A DNA stretch of 64,000 nt from Variovorax paradoxus_P (GTDB lineage: Bacteria > Pseudomonadota > Gammaproteobacteria > Burkholderiales > Burkholderiaceae_C). Both the position numbers and the translations under genes were made by a program. Below the pieces are notes generated by a model. That model did not search any database and was not told where the DNA came from. It worked only from the letters and a program-made list of their open reading frames with translations. The stretch lies in the NCBI RefSeq assembly GCF_050627025.1, contig NZ_CP192472.1; one strand, given 5' to 3'. Below are positions 18,055 through 25,574 of the stretch, piece by piece (position 1 is the stretch's first letter; each line of letters opens with the position of its first letter).

Positions 18055-18396
18055 TCACGCGCTACCCTTCAGCGCCCCGAACGGCGTCTCGCTAGGCCAG
18101 TAGCCCTTCGTCTCGTGCCAGGTGCCATATTCTCCGAGCAGCACGTCATCGCCGCGCTGGGCGGCGTAGCGCAGCGCATAGTCGATGGCCCACTGCTGGG
18201 AGTCGCGCTCGGGCGGGCACGGTGCCAGTTCGTGCACGAACATCTGGAACGGTGGCAGCGCGCCAACCTTGCGCCAGTCGATGGAGACAGGCGACGCCGG
18301 CGTGAGCTCGATGGGCTTTGGGGCGATGCCCTCCACGCCGACGCGCTGCGGCGCCGGCTTCTGCGGCTCGGCCGCGGCGAATTGCGTGTCCTGCAC
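18055..18396 (-). CDS. Small phage protein, unknown
   Basis: The product has 113 aa from a GTG start at 18396, with GGGAG seven bases upstream. The N-terminal 35 residues are Pro/Ala-rich; the remainder has a compact helix (WAIDYALRYAAQRGDDVLLGEYG). It sits between the propeller protein and a 135-aa structural protein. Function unknown. Confidence 0.65.
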   Translation of the reverse strand: MQDTQFAAAEPQKPAPQRVGVEGIAPKPIELTPASPVSIDWRKVGALPPFQMFVHELAPCPPERDSQQWAIDYALRYAAQRGDDVLLGEYGTWHETKGYWPSETPFGALKGSA

Positions 18397-18413
18397 TCCT
18401 GCGCTCCCAGTCT

Positions 18414-18821
18414 TCAGACCTTAAAGATCTTGTTGGTGCCGTTGTCCCAGGTGACGATGATGTCGCCGCCGTTGGGCGTGATGGGCAAGCCGGTGGCCGT
18501 GTCGATGAAGGCGATCAGCGGCGAGGTGGATTCGGTACCCGTGTCGCGGTAGATCACGATGGCCTCGATGCTGGCACCCGATACCGCCGTGAAGGTCACA
18601 TCCGCGCCGTCGGCCGCGCCACCCGTGGTGGTCTTTGCCGTCAACGTCACCGGCCCAGCGATGCGCGCCGAGGTAGGGATGTCGGACAGGTACTGGTGAA
18701 TGGCCGTCTGCGGCGTGTACGCGCCGGTGTCCACCAAGATGATCTTGATGGTGTCGGTCAGCCAGTTGAACTGGCCTTCCAGGAAGCGCTGCCGCGCAGC
18801 GTCATACAGGGTGTTTGCCAT
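18414..18821 (-). CDS. Small phage structural protein, tail or decoration type
   Basis: The product has 135 aa. It opens with a helix (YDAARQRFLEGQFNWL) followed by a beta-rich body, LTDTIKIILVDTGAY, as in many small phage tail proteins. Its start lies inside the end of the CsrA-like gene (20-base overlap). It was probably translated from the late transcript. The exact role is unknown. Confidence 0.7.
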   Translation of the reverse strand: MANTLYDAARQRFLEGQFNWLTDTIKIILVDTGAYTPQTAIHQYLSDIPTSARIAGPVTLTAKTTTGGAADGADVTFTAVSGASIEAIVIYRDTGTESTSPLIAFIDTATGLPITPNGGDIIVTWDNGTNKIFKV

Positions 18822-19023
18822 TTGCGGCCTCTTCTGGAGAAGAGGCGCACTCCTGCGCGCCGGTGGTGTTGCGCCCACGTGGGCGAACGATGTTGGTGCT
18901 GGGGTCCGCGCAGATCGCCAGGCGCGCGCGCTGCCCCGACTTCTGCGAGAGCGTGATGAGGGTGTCCCCGATGCGCATCGTTTCGCCGACGCGCAACTCG
19001 ACGTGGACCAAGGTCGTGCTCAT
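18802..19023 (-). CDS. CsrA-like small protein encoded in the late operon
   Basis: The product has 73 aa. VELRVGETMRIGDTLITL followed by GQRARLAICADPS follows the strand order of CsrA/RsmA (RVGE-x-x-x-IGD, then a strand, then the Q-x-R-(I/L)-x-(I/V)-x-A-P core). CsrA dimers bind GGA motifs in mRNA leaders and alter translation. The usual Met-Leu N-terminus is replaced by MSTTLVHVE, and the C-terminal 25 residues are unrelated. Whether it still binds RNA cannot be told from the sequence. It overlaps both neighbours. Confidence 0.55.
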   Translation of the reverse strand: MSTTLVHVELRVGETMRIGDTLITLSQKSGQRARLAICADPSTNIVRPRGRNTTGAQECASSPEEAANGKHPV

Positions 19024-19688
19024 GCCAGGATCGCCACGTTGTGATGCACCACGTCCTGGCGCGTCATGCGGCGCAGGTCGCTATCGGGCATCGGACCAAA
19101 GTAGGCGGTGAAGCCCGCCTCGGCGCTGTCGGATCGTTTCGGGTCGAAAGCCTCGGTGTCTGGAATGCCGAAACCCTTGTGCAGTGGCCACAGGATCAGG
19201 TGCTCGTGGTGCGCCTGGTGCAGCTCCGGCTTGTCGGCGAGCTCGGACATCGCCTTGAGGGGCAACCGGTAGCACTCCAACGCCAGCACGTCCCCGGCCT
19301 CGAACCCACCCACGAGGCGCAGCTGCGTGTCGTCTTGAATGGCGAATCGCGCCGGGTCGACGCATTCGCGCCAGTCCGCCATGTAGCCGTCCAGCCATTC
19401 GCGGGAAACGAGTTCCACGGCGCGCGGCCGGTCGCCGCTGGCCAGCACCAAGCGCACGCTGATGAGCTCGAAGACTGCTTCATGCAGCGCATAGGTGCTC
19501 TGGCCGGCCTGGAGCGCGATGCGACACACAGCCGGGTCCGCGTCCTCGCGCAGGAGCCGACCGCGCACCGCCGCCTGGGCCTGTGCGTCGTTGAGCCAGT
19601 CCTTCACCTCGGCGTCTTCCCAGAAGTAGGGCAGCACCTTGTCGTTGGACAGCACGCGGAAGCGCCTGATGAGATCCTGCAGGGTCAT
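19020..19688 (-). CDS. Head-tail adaptor-type protein
   Basis: The product has 222 aa. The N-terminus (LQDLIRRFRVLSNDK, then PYFWEDAEVKDWLNDA) follows the pattern of short-tailed phage adaptors of the SU10 type: helices that dock under the portal, then a beta insertion (residues about 60-140), then a C-terminal helix. It lies downstream of the capsid and a small accessory head gene, where adaptors are expected. It is ATGA-coupled to both neighbours. The assignment is from pattern and position. Confidence 0.65.
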   Translation of the reverse strand: MTLQDLIRRFRVLSNDKVLPYFWEDAEVKDWLNDAQAQAAVRGRLLREDADPAVCRIALQAGQSTYALHEAVFELISVRLVLASGDRPRAVELVSREWLDGYMADWRECVDPARFAIQDDTQLRLVGGFEAGDVLALECYRLPLKAMSELADKPELHQAHHEHLILWPLHKGFGIPDTEAFDPKRSDSAEAGFTAYFGPMPDSDLRRMTRQDVVHHNVAILA

Positions 19689-20125
19689 GGGGCGCCGAAC
19701 TGGTCCACGAAGCCCTTGACGCGATCACGCATCTTCTCGACGCCGAGGTTGCCGGGCAGTTCCTGCTGGAACTTCAGCTTCGTCCAATCGCGCAGCGCCT
19801 GCTTGTCCATCTTGTCGATCTGCTGGTGCAGCTCGAAGCGCTGGTTTTCCTTCTGGCGGCGGTCGTCTTCGGTCTTCGATGCTTCCTCGAGCGTCTTGAG
19901 GGTGTCATCCTTCGGCTCGGTGGCCGTCTTGCCCTTGGCGGGCTCCTTGGCCTTCACCTCTGCCGCCTTGAACACATCGGCGTGCAGCAGGAACTTGGCC
20001 GCCAGCTCGGGCGGGAGCTCGCGCGTTTGGTCCGGGTCGAACGTGAGGCGCGAGCGGTAGATGCGGTCCTGGAAAGGCGTCTCGGTGCCGATGTACGTGA
20101 CGGCGATGAGTTGGCTCTCGGGCAT
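19685..20125 (-). CDS. Small phage head-region protein
   Basis: The product has 146 aa. A short beta segment at the N-terminus (IAVTYIGTETPFQDRIY) resembles the start of small phage proteins that follow capsid genes. Residues about 50-110 are highly charged (Lys, Glu, Asp) and helical. It overlaps the adaptor gene by four bases. Function unknown. Confidence 0.6.
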   Translation of the reverse strand: MPESQLIAVTYIGTETPFQDRIYRSRLTFDPDQTRELPPELAAKFLLHADVFKAAEVKAKEPAKGKTATEPKDDTLKTLEEASKTEDDRRQKENQRFELHQQIDKMDKQALRDWTKLKFQQELPGNLGVEKMRDRVKGFVDQFGAP

Positions 20126-20194
20126 GGAATGTTCCTCGTGAATGTGAAGAAGGGGCGGAGCCCAAGGCCCCGCCCCACTACGCATCGGCGCCGA

Positions 20195-20674
20195 TTACTT
20201 CGGGCCGGTGCGTTCGCCGTGCACGATCACGTCCAGGCGCGAAGCCTTCGCGTTGGCCGCGCCGGCGATGGTCAGCACCAGCAGCGCGGGCTTGGGCAGC
20301 TTCACCGGTGGCTTCGCGGTGTTCGCGCGCAGGCGGCCGGTCGCGTTGAGCGCCAGGCCGGCGCCGAAGTACGCCGCGTCCTGCGGCACGTCGGCGCTGT
20401 CCACGCCGTCGGCATAGATGAAGCCCAGCGAGCCGGTGACCGCTGCGGTCATGGCGACCGACACGATGGTCTGGGCGTCTTCGAGCACCATGCCCTCGGG
20501 CAGCTTGTCGAGCACCACGACATCGCCGATGCCGAGCGGCGCCGCGCTGTCCGCGTGCTTCGCGCTGCCGTCGGCGATGGTCTCCAGCACCGAGCGCAGC
20601 GTGGTGAGGTTGCCGTAGGGGGTGAAGCCGCCGAATTGCTGCTGGCCCAGCCCCAGTTTCTTGATGGTTGCCAT
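20195..20674 (-). CDS. Probable head decoration or capsid accessory protein
   Basis: The product has 159 aa, beta-rich, with many Ala and Val and a Gly/Gln-rich N-terminus (GLGQQQFGGFTPYGN). It follows the major capsid gene directly, the usual place for a decoration or cement protein. No trimer or lambda-gpD motif is recognisable, so the call rests on position and composition. Confidence 0.6.
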   Translation of the reverse strand: MATIKKLGLGQQQFGGFTPYGNLTTLRSVLETIADGSAKHADSAAPLGIGDVVVLDKLPEGMVLEDAQTIVSVAMTAAVTGSLGFIYADGVDSADVPQDAAYFGAGLALNATGRLRANTAKPPVKLPKPALLVLTIAGAANAKASRLDVIVHGERTGPK

Positions 20675-20740
20675 GTCGGCCTCCTGAGTGTTTCGAGAAA
20701 GGTGAAGGCGGAGGCCGACTGCTGCCGGCCTCCGAGGTCA

Positions 20741-22033
20741 TCAGCCGCGCGGCTTGATGATGCGCACAGCGGTGTCGAGCACCGTCACGCCGTGGTCGGT
20801 GAACTGCGTAGCGTCACCGTGGTCGACCGCGAAGCGGATCTTCGACATGCCCAGGATGGCGCCGATCAGGATTTCGAGCTTGTCGCCGTGGTCACCCTTC
20901 TCTTCCGACCAGAAGAACGGGATGCCGCTGTGCTCCGAGCTGCCGAAGGCCTGCGCCAGCGCCTGGCCGCCGAGCAGCAGCGCGCGGTCCACAGCGAAGG
21001 TCGAGCCGAACGATGCCGGCACCTTCACGAGGGATTCCACCTCGCTGTCGTAGGCGGCGCAGTAGGCCAGGTCGTCGCCGGCGTAGAAGCGGATCGCCTT
21101 GGGCATCTTCACGATGAGGATGCCGTTCCACAGGCCCACGTCGCCGAGGAACAGCGGGTGGTCCTTCGCCAGCCGGGCGCGCGCATAGGCGTTGGCTTGG
21201 AAGCTGCGGAAGTCCGGGTTGGTGGCGAAGCCGCTGTACTGCGCGGGCGACACCAGCGCGACGCGGATGGGGCTGTCGGTGGCGGCCAGGTCGCCCTCGA
21301 ATTCCACCGGGGGCGGCGGCAGCGGGATTTGGTCCATCCACGAGCGCAGCGAGTCCACCACGTCCATGGTGAACATGTCGGTCGTCGCGATGGTGAGGTC
21401 GCCGGCGTTGGCCTTGACCTCGCCCACCGCGCCGCCGCCGGCCACCAGGTGACGGTTGCGCGTCGGCGCCTTCACCCGGTTCACCATGATCTCCTTGAAC
21501 TTGGGGTGCGAGGCCAGCGGCACGCGCCATTCGATCTTGTTGTCGTGGAAGCCGCGGGCGCCGGCCAGGTGAACGAGAATCGATTGGTCGATGTAGTCGT
21601 TCATCAGCTGCTGCGCCTTGGGGCGGCCCAGGCGGCGCAGGTCGTAGGGGCTGCGGATCTGGGTCATGGTGTTGCCCATGTCCACCGGGAAGCGCGCCTG
21701 ATTGACGCGCAGCCGGTCTTCCGAGAACGACATGCCCACGCCCTTGCCCTCGGCGTACTCGCTGCCCATGATCGGGTAGCCGCTGATCGGGTTGTCGAGG
21801 TGGAAGGTGATCTCGTCACCCTTGTTCTTGCCCAGGTCGTCAGCGCGCACGATGGGCATCGTGGGCTTCGACTGGCGCTTCGCACCAGCGATGGCGTTCT
21901 CGATAGTGGGCATCTTGCCCGTGAGACGGTTGAGCGTCGTGTTGCGCTGCATGCAGGTGTGGAAGACCCCCACCGCTTGCTGGATCATGGCGCCGGTGGC
22001 ACCCGACGGGACGTTGGTTTTGCTTTCGGACAC
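20741..22033 (-). CDS. Major capsid protein, N4-gp56 / DUF4043 family
   Basis: The product has 430 aa. The pattern is that of the N4_gp56 capsid family: an early R-x-x-K-Q segment (AGAKRQSKPTMPIV), then DEITFHLDNPISGYPIMGSE, a central DLRRLGRPKAQQLMNDYID helix, and a C-terminal EILIGAILGMSKIRFA block. It assembles the icosahedral shell, HK97-fold by family knowledge. It is preceded by the scaffold gene and followed by a decoration-like gene. Confidence 0.85.
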   Translation of the reverse strand: MSESKTNVPSGATGAMIQQAVGVFHTCMQRNTTLNRLTGKMPTIENAIAGAKRQSKPTMPIVRADDLGKNKGDEITFHLDNPISGYPIMGSEYAEGKGVGMSFSEDRLRVNQARFPVDMGNTMTQIRSPYDLRRLGRPKAQQLMNDYIDQSILVHLAGARGFHDNKIEWRVPLASHPKFKEIMVNRVKAPTRNRHLVAGGGAVGEVKANAGDLTIATTDMFTMDVVDSLRSWMDQIPLPPPPVEFEGDLAATDSPIRVALVSPAQYSGFATNPDFRSFQANAYARARLAKDHPLFLGDVGLWNGILIVKMPKAIRFYAGDDLAYCAAYDSEVESLVKVPASFGSTFAVDRALLLGGQALAQAFGSSEHSGIPFFWSEEKGDHGDKLEILIGAILGMSKIRFAVDHGDATQFTDHGVTVLDTAVRIIKPRG

Positions 22034-22085
22034 GGTGTCCTCCTTCAGTGGGATGGGCCTCGCCTCCCGGCGATGCCTGTTGCAA

Positions 22086-23138
22086 TCAGAGTCGCTTGTT
22101 CAGAAAAGCCTCGATCTGGTCCGGCGACATGCTTTCCATGGCCAGGTACAGGTCGCTGCCATCCATGCTCGCCATGCGCTCTTGCGGCGAGAGCCCGTCC
22201 GCGCGACCGCCCGGGATACCGGACAGGCTTGCAGGGGGCTCCACACGCGCGGAAGCAGCGGCGGCCGTGGCCGCAGCCTTGTCAGAGGCTGCGGGCGTAG
22301 GAGCTTCTTTGCCGACCTTGGCGAATGCGTCAAAGACCTCGACGATTTCCGCGGCCGTGCCACCCTTGCTGGGGTCGAACAGTTGCCAGTAGGCGTTGCG
22401 AACAGCGCTCGGGTGAGCGTCCACCCAGGCCTTGAACTCCGCGCTCTCCACGATGGAGTCAGCGTTGGGATGCGCCTTGTAGATCGCGTCGTAGTGCGCC
22501 GTGGCCGCGTCCTGCTGCTGCTTGGCCTGCAGCGGTGCGACGGCCTTGCCGACGTGCACCTCCACCTGCTGTTGCACCAGCTTCGCGATGCCGGCGGCGA
22601 GCGCCTCTTCCGAGAAATCGCCGAACAGGCTTGCGTCCACGCCCTTCTCGATGGCCGCCTCTGCTGCGGCGACCATGTTGTCGGTCTTGGTCGGTGCCTG
22701 GCCGGCTTCTGCTCGCGCATCAGCCTTTGCCCTGAGGTCGGTCAGCTGGCGCTGGGCCTCCTCGGCCTGGGCCCTCCAGTGCTGTTCGCCCTGGCGGGCC
22801 TTCTCCAGCCGGTCGTAGGGGATGGTGTGCTTGCCGTCCCGCGCCAGCACCACGGCATTCGCCGGGTCGATGACCTCAGCGTCGTCCTTGGTGTCCGTGC
22901 CTTCTGCGCCAGTGTTGGTGGTCTTGCTCGCGTCCCCGGGCTTGGCCTGTTCGTTGTCCGTGGGGGTAGCGGTCGTGGTGCTCGTGTTGTCCGTCGCAGC
23001 GGTGGTCGTGGGCGCGCCACCTGCATCCGGCTTGGCGCCGGTATCGCCCTGTTCCGCCAAGGCAAATGCCTGGGCAGCCTGCTCCGGCGTCAGTGCGCCG
23101 CCGATGCTGTCAAAGAAGTTCTCGTTTGTTGCCGTCAT
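22086..23138 (-). CDS. Probable scaffolding protein
   Basis: The product has 350 aa from the ATG at 23138. It is acidic, Ala/Gln/Glu-rich and low in aromatics, with a Thr-rich disordered stretch (residues about 35-75) and long helices. The C-terminus (SPDQIEAFLNKRL) is short and charged. This composition and its place between portal and capsid are those of scaffolding proteins. An in-frame ATG five codons upstream is also possible. Confidence 0.7.
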   Translation of the reverse strand: MTATNENFFDSIGGALTPEQAAQAFALAEQGDTGAKPDAGGAPTTTAATDNTSTTTATPTDNEQAKPGDASKTTNTGAEGTDTKDDAEVIDPANAVVLARDGKHTIPYDRLEKARQGEQHWRAQAEEAQRQLTDLRAKADARAEAGQAPTKTDNMVAAAEAAIEKGVDASLFGDFSEEALAAGIAKLVQQQVEVHVGKAVAPLQAKQQQDAATAHYDAIYKAHPNADSIVESAEFKAWVDAHPSAVRNAYWQLFDPSKGGTAAEIVEVFDAFAKVGKEAPTPAASDKAAATAAAASARVEPPASLSGIPGGRADGLSPQERMASMDGSDLYLAMESMSPDQIEAFLNKRL

Positions 23139-23439
23139 GCTCGTCCGCCACATATCGCCGTGGCCGCTGGGGACATCCGCATTCGGAGCACTGGGCAGGG
23201 CCGAAGCCCTACCCGGTACACCTCCAGCAGGGGGAGTTCCTCGCACTCTTTCGAGGGAGGTGCCGGCTCTCACGAGCGGGCTGCTTCACGATTCGCTTTC
23301 GCTTCACGCTTGAGCACGACTTTGCCCGGGCCTCGCTCACTCTCGAAACCCTACAGGGGGTGCCAACTTGGCATACGCGGTCGCGGACGCTGGTGAGGCA
23401 AACTCGCCGCTTCAGGCTCGCCGTTCATTTGTCAAACCC
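23139..23439. other. Intergenic region before the ApeA-like gene
   Basis: About 300 bases without a convincing gene. It holds the CGAAACCCTACAGGGGG motif at 23344. A TTG at 23368 in frame with the next gene has AGGGGG from that motif nine bases upstream and could be an alternative start. No clear sigma-70 promoter was found by eye. Confidence 0.5.
23344..23360 (+). repeat. Intergenic motif CGAAACCCTACAGGGGG, copy 3
   Basis: Same motif and orientation as copies at 3132, 5242, 30589 and 31467. It lies 80 bases upstream of the ATG of the ApeA-like gene. Confidence 0.65.
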
Positions 23440-24858
23440 ATGAAATCGATTCAGCTAGAAGACCGCGGCTTTTTCTGGACCTCCGAAGAAGCGCTACCGA
23501 ATGGGGAGGTGCCATCGGACGCGGTCCCTGGCGTGCTCACAATTGACTCAGAAGGGACAATTCAGCTCGAGCTCGATGGAATGTTTTCGGGTAGCGGCCA
23601 CCCTTGGAAAGTCATCCTTGATGACACGAGGGACGACCTCAAAGGCCGGACGTTCTGGGGGCTACTGAAGAAAAGCAGCCAGTACGTCAAGCTAAACGGG
23701 CTATTCAGAAATGGCGGTGCCGCTCGAAGCCAAGGGATTTCGTATGTGATTTACCTTGTCGAGACCTGCTTGGTTGCTGGCGGACCATTTCCCGATGAAG
23801 ACCTTGTCGAAGACGTTCGAGAGATCGAAGTCGATATCGCAGGATTTGAGGAATGGGTTAGCCAGGGGGAACTGCAACCCAAGAAGACTCCTCGCACTCT
23901 AAGCGTCAAACATACGACGACCAAGCCTAAGCGCTATCAATTGGACGACGGCACCTTGGAACTCCGCTCTGAAGTTCAGGGGCCTGCTATCCCGCAGCTC
24001 AAGCGTCACCACGTGGAGCTTAAGACGCGGCACTTTATTGTGTGGACACCTCGACAGCCATGCGCAACGGCCGACGCAATCGAGCGATACAAGGTTCTTC
24101 AGGACCTGATGATCCTCCTAACCGGTTCCGACCGAGCTCTTGAGTGGCCGACAGTCACGCTGGGCGAAAAAAGTCGCGTCGCTACGGCCTACTTCTACCG
24201 AATTGGAGGAAAGTCCAAGGCACCTGGACTGCACGACCTTTTCACCCTCTTCGACCACGTCGCGCTTCAATTCGGCGAGCTCTATCAGCGCTTTCTAGAA
24301 ATGCGGCGTGACCTTGGACCCGGTATTTATCTTTACCTCGCAACCCGACGAGGTATGACCTTTTACGTTGAGCATCGTTTTGCGAGCTTGGTCTGGGGCT
24401 TAGAGGCACTACATCGTCGAAGCAAGCCGCCCCAAACCACGGCCCTCGACAGAAAGATTGATCGCATTCTCAATGACATTCAACTACCGAAAGACAGAAA
24501 GTGGCTTAGTGCGAAGCTAGCCTATGCAGGTGAGCCGTCGCTCGAAGAACGCTTATTCGACCTCTTCGACTCTCTCCTTTCTCCGCTGGATGTAAAAAAA
24601 GAAGCGATCAGAAAATTTGCAAAACGATGCGCTGAAGTCCGCAATTTAATCTCGCATTTCGGAGGCCGTCGCGACGCGAATAGCGAATCACTGACGATGG
24701 AGGCTCAAGAGCTATCCGAGGTGCTCGGCTTCGTCTATCACCTGTTGCTGCTACAAGAACTGGGTATTGAATCGGCCCGCTTGCGTTCGCTTTTGTATGA
24801 CGCCCCTTCAACCTTTCGCGGGCGCCACTGGTGCCAGCGGATTGGCCTGCTCGCGTAG
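23440..24858 (+). CDS. ApeA-like HEPN anti-phage protein, prophage accessory gene
   Basis: The product has 472 aa. The N-terminal 170 residues follow the ApeA N-terminal beta domain: an (I)QLELDG strand, GRTFWGLLKKSSQYVKLNG, and a later ISYVIYLVETCLVAGG element. The C-terminal helical part has FASLVWGLEALHRR and ends in an R-x4-H HEPN motif, RNLISHFG, which in this superfamily forms the ribonuclease centre. ApeA acts alone as an abortive-infection factor. The gene is clearly AT-richer than its neighbours, is opposed to the late operon and lies between scaffold and portal, all signs of a transferred moron. I chose ATG 23440; a TTG at 23368 is an alternative. Confidence 0.8.
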   Translation: MKSIQLEDRGFFWTSEEALPNGEVPSDAVPGVLTIDSEGTIQLELDGMFSGSGHPWKVILDDTRDDLKGRTFWGLLKKSSQYVKLNGLFRNGGAARSQGISYVIYLVETCLVAGGPFPDEDLVEDVREIEVDIAGFEEWVSQGELQPKKTPRTLSVKHTTTKPKRYQLDDGTLELRSEVQGPAIPQLKRHHVELKTRHFIVWTPRQPCATADAIERYKVLQDLMILLTGSDRALEWPTVTLGEKSRVATAYFYRIGGKSKAPGLHDLFTLFDHVALQFGELYQRFLEMRRDLGPGIYLYLATRRGMTFYVEHRFASLVWGLEALHRRSKPPQTTALDRKIDRILNDIQLPKDRKWLSAKLAYAGEPSLEERLFDLFDSLLSPLDVKKEAIRKFAKRCAEVRNLISHFGGRRDANSESLTMEAQELSEVLGFVYHLLLLQELGIESARLRSLLYDAPSTFRGRHWCQRIGLLA

Positions 24859-25021
24859 GAAAAACGTAAGCCCCGCTGCAGAGCGACGGCTAAATCCACG
24901 CCGGTGCAAATGGCGCGTAGCTGTGTTCAAGATGCTCGCCGTGCGGCGCAATGCGCATATCGAGCCCGACCTGGGACATACGGCAGAATGCGGCCCACCG
25001 CCACTCCGTTCCTCCTCCGCC

Positions 25022-25567
25022 ATGGCCCCCATCGTTGAAGTCGTAGGCACCGGGCCCGCTGGCCTCGATGTCGAATCATTCGAAACGCATGTCGCCCGCT
25101 TGTGCAAAGAGCATCTGGAAGCTGGGAGGGCCAAGGCCTTCGCATTTGTGTTCTCGGACGTCGACGACGGTATCACCCAAGGCATCCTCTCTGACCCCGT
25201 GTGCAACCGGCAGCTGCATCGCCTCTCAGGGTCCGAACTGACCATCTTCTTTCTGTGGACCAACATGTACCAGGCCACGGCAGAACACTTCAACGACGTG
25301 ATGATGGGCAAGCTCGGGCTTCCACCAGATCAGCAACTTCCATGCATCGTCTTCTTTCGAGTCGAGGATGGTATGGCGCGCCACATAGAACCAGTGCAAC
25401 TGGTCAAAGACTGGGTGCGCGGATACCAGGTGCTGCACAAAGCCGTCGAGCGCTTTCTAGCCGGTGAGCAGCAGGCCGCCTACCTGCCTGACGTGGAGTT
25501 CAAGGACTTCCCCGTCCAGCTACTCACCCAGAAGCTGCTCGACTCCTTCTCAGGTGCCCGTTGGTAG
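25022..25567 (+). CDS. Accessory protein downstream of the ApeA-like gene, unknown family
   Basis: The product has 181 aa. It begins with alternating strands and helices (IVEVVGTGPAGLDVE, then FAFVFSDVDDG), continues with TIFFLWTNMYQATAEHF and PCIVFFRVEDG, and ends in helices. This alpha/beta pattern could be a thioredoxin- or flavodoxin-like fold, but no CxxC or binding motif is present. It ends seven bases before the portal stop codon and follows the ApeA-like gene by 163 bases on the same strand. They may be one accessory unit or two insertions. Function unknown. Confidence 0.65.
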   Translation: MAPIVEVVGTGPAGLDVESFETHVARLCKEHLEAGRAKAFAFVFSDVDDGITQGILSDPVCNRQLHRLSGSELTIFFLWTNMYQATAEHFNDVMMGKLGLPPDQQLPCIVFFRVEDGMARHIEPVQLVKDWVRGYQVLHKAVERFLAGEQQAAYLPDVEFKDFPVQLLTQKLLDSFSGARW

Positions 25568-25574
25568 GGCGCAC

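Noticed and set aside
19826..22300. Long plus-strand open frame of more than 800 codons opposite capsid and neighbours
   Set aside because: It is antisense to well-recognised structural genes and has the Arg/His/Gly-rich composition of a GC-rich shadow frame.
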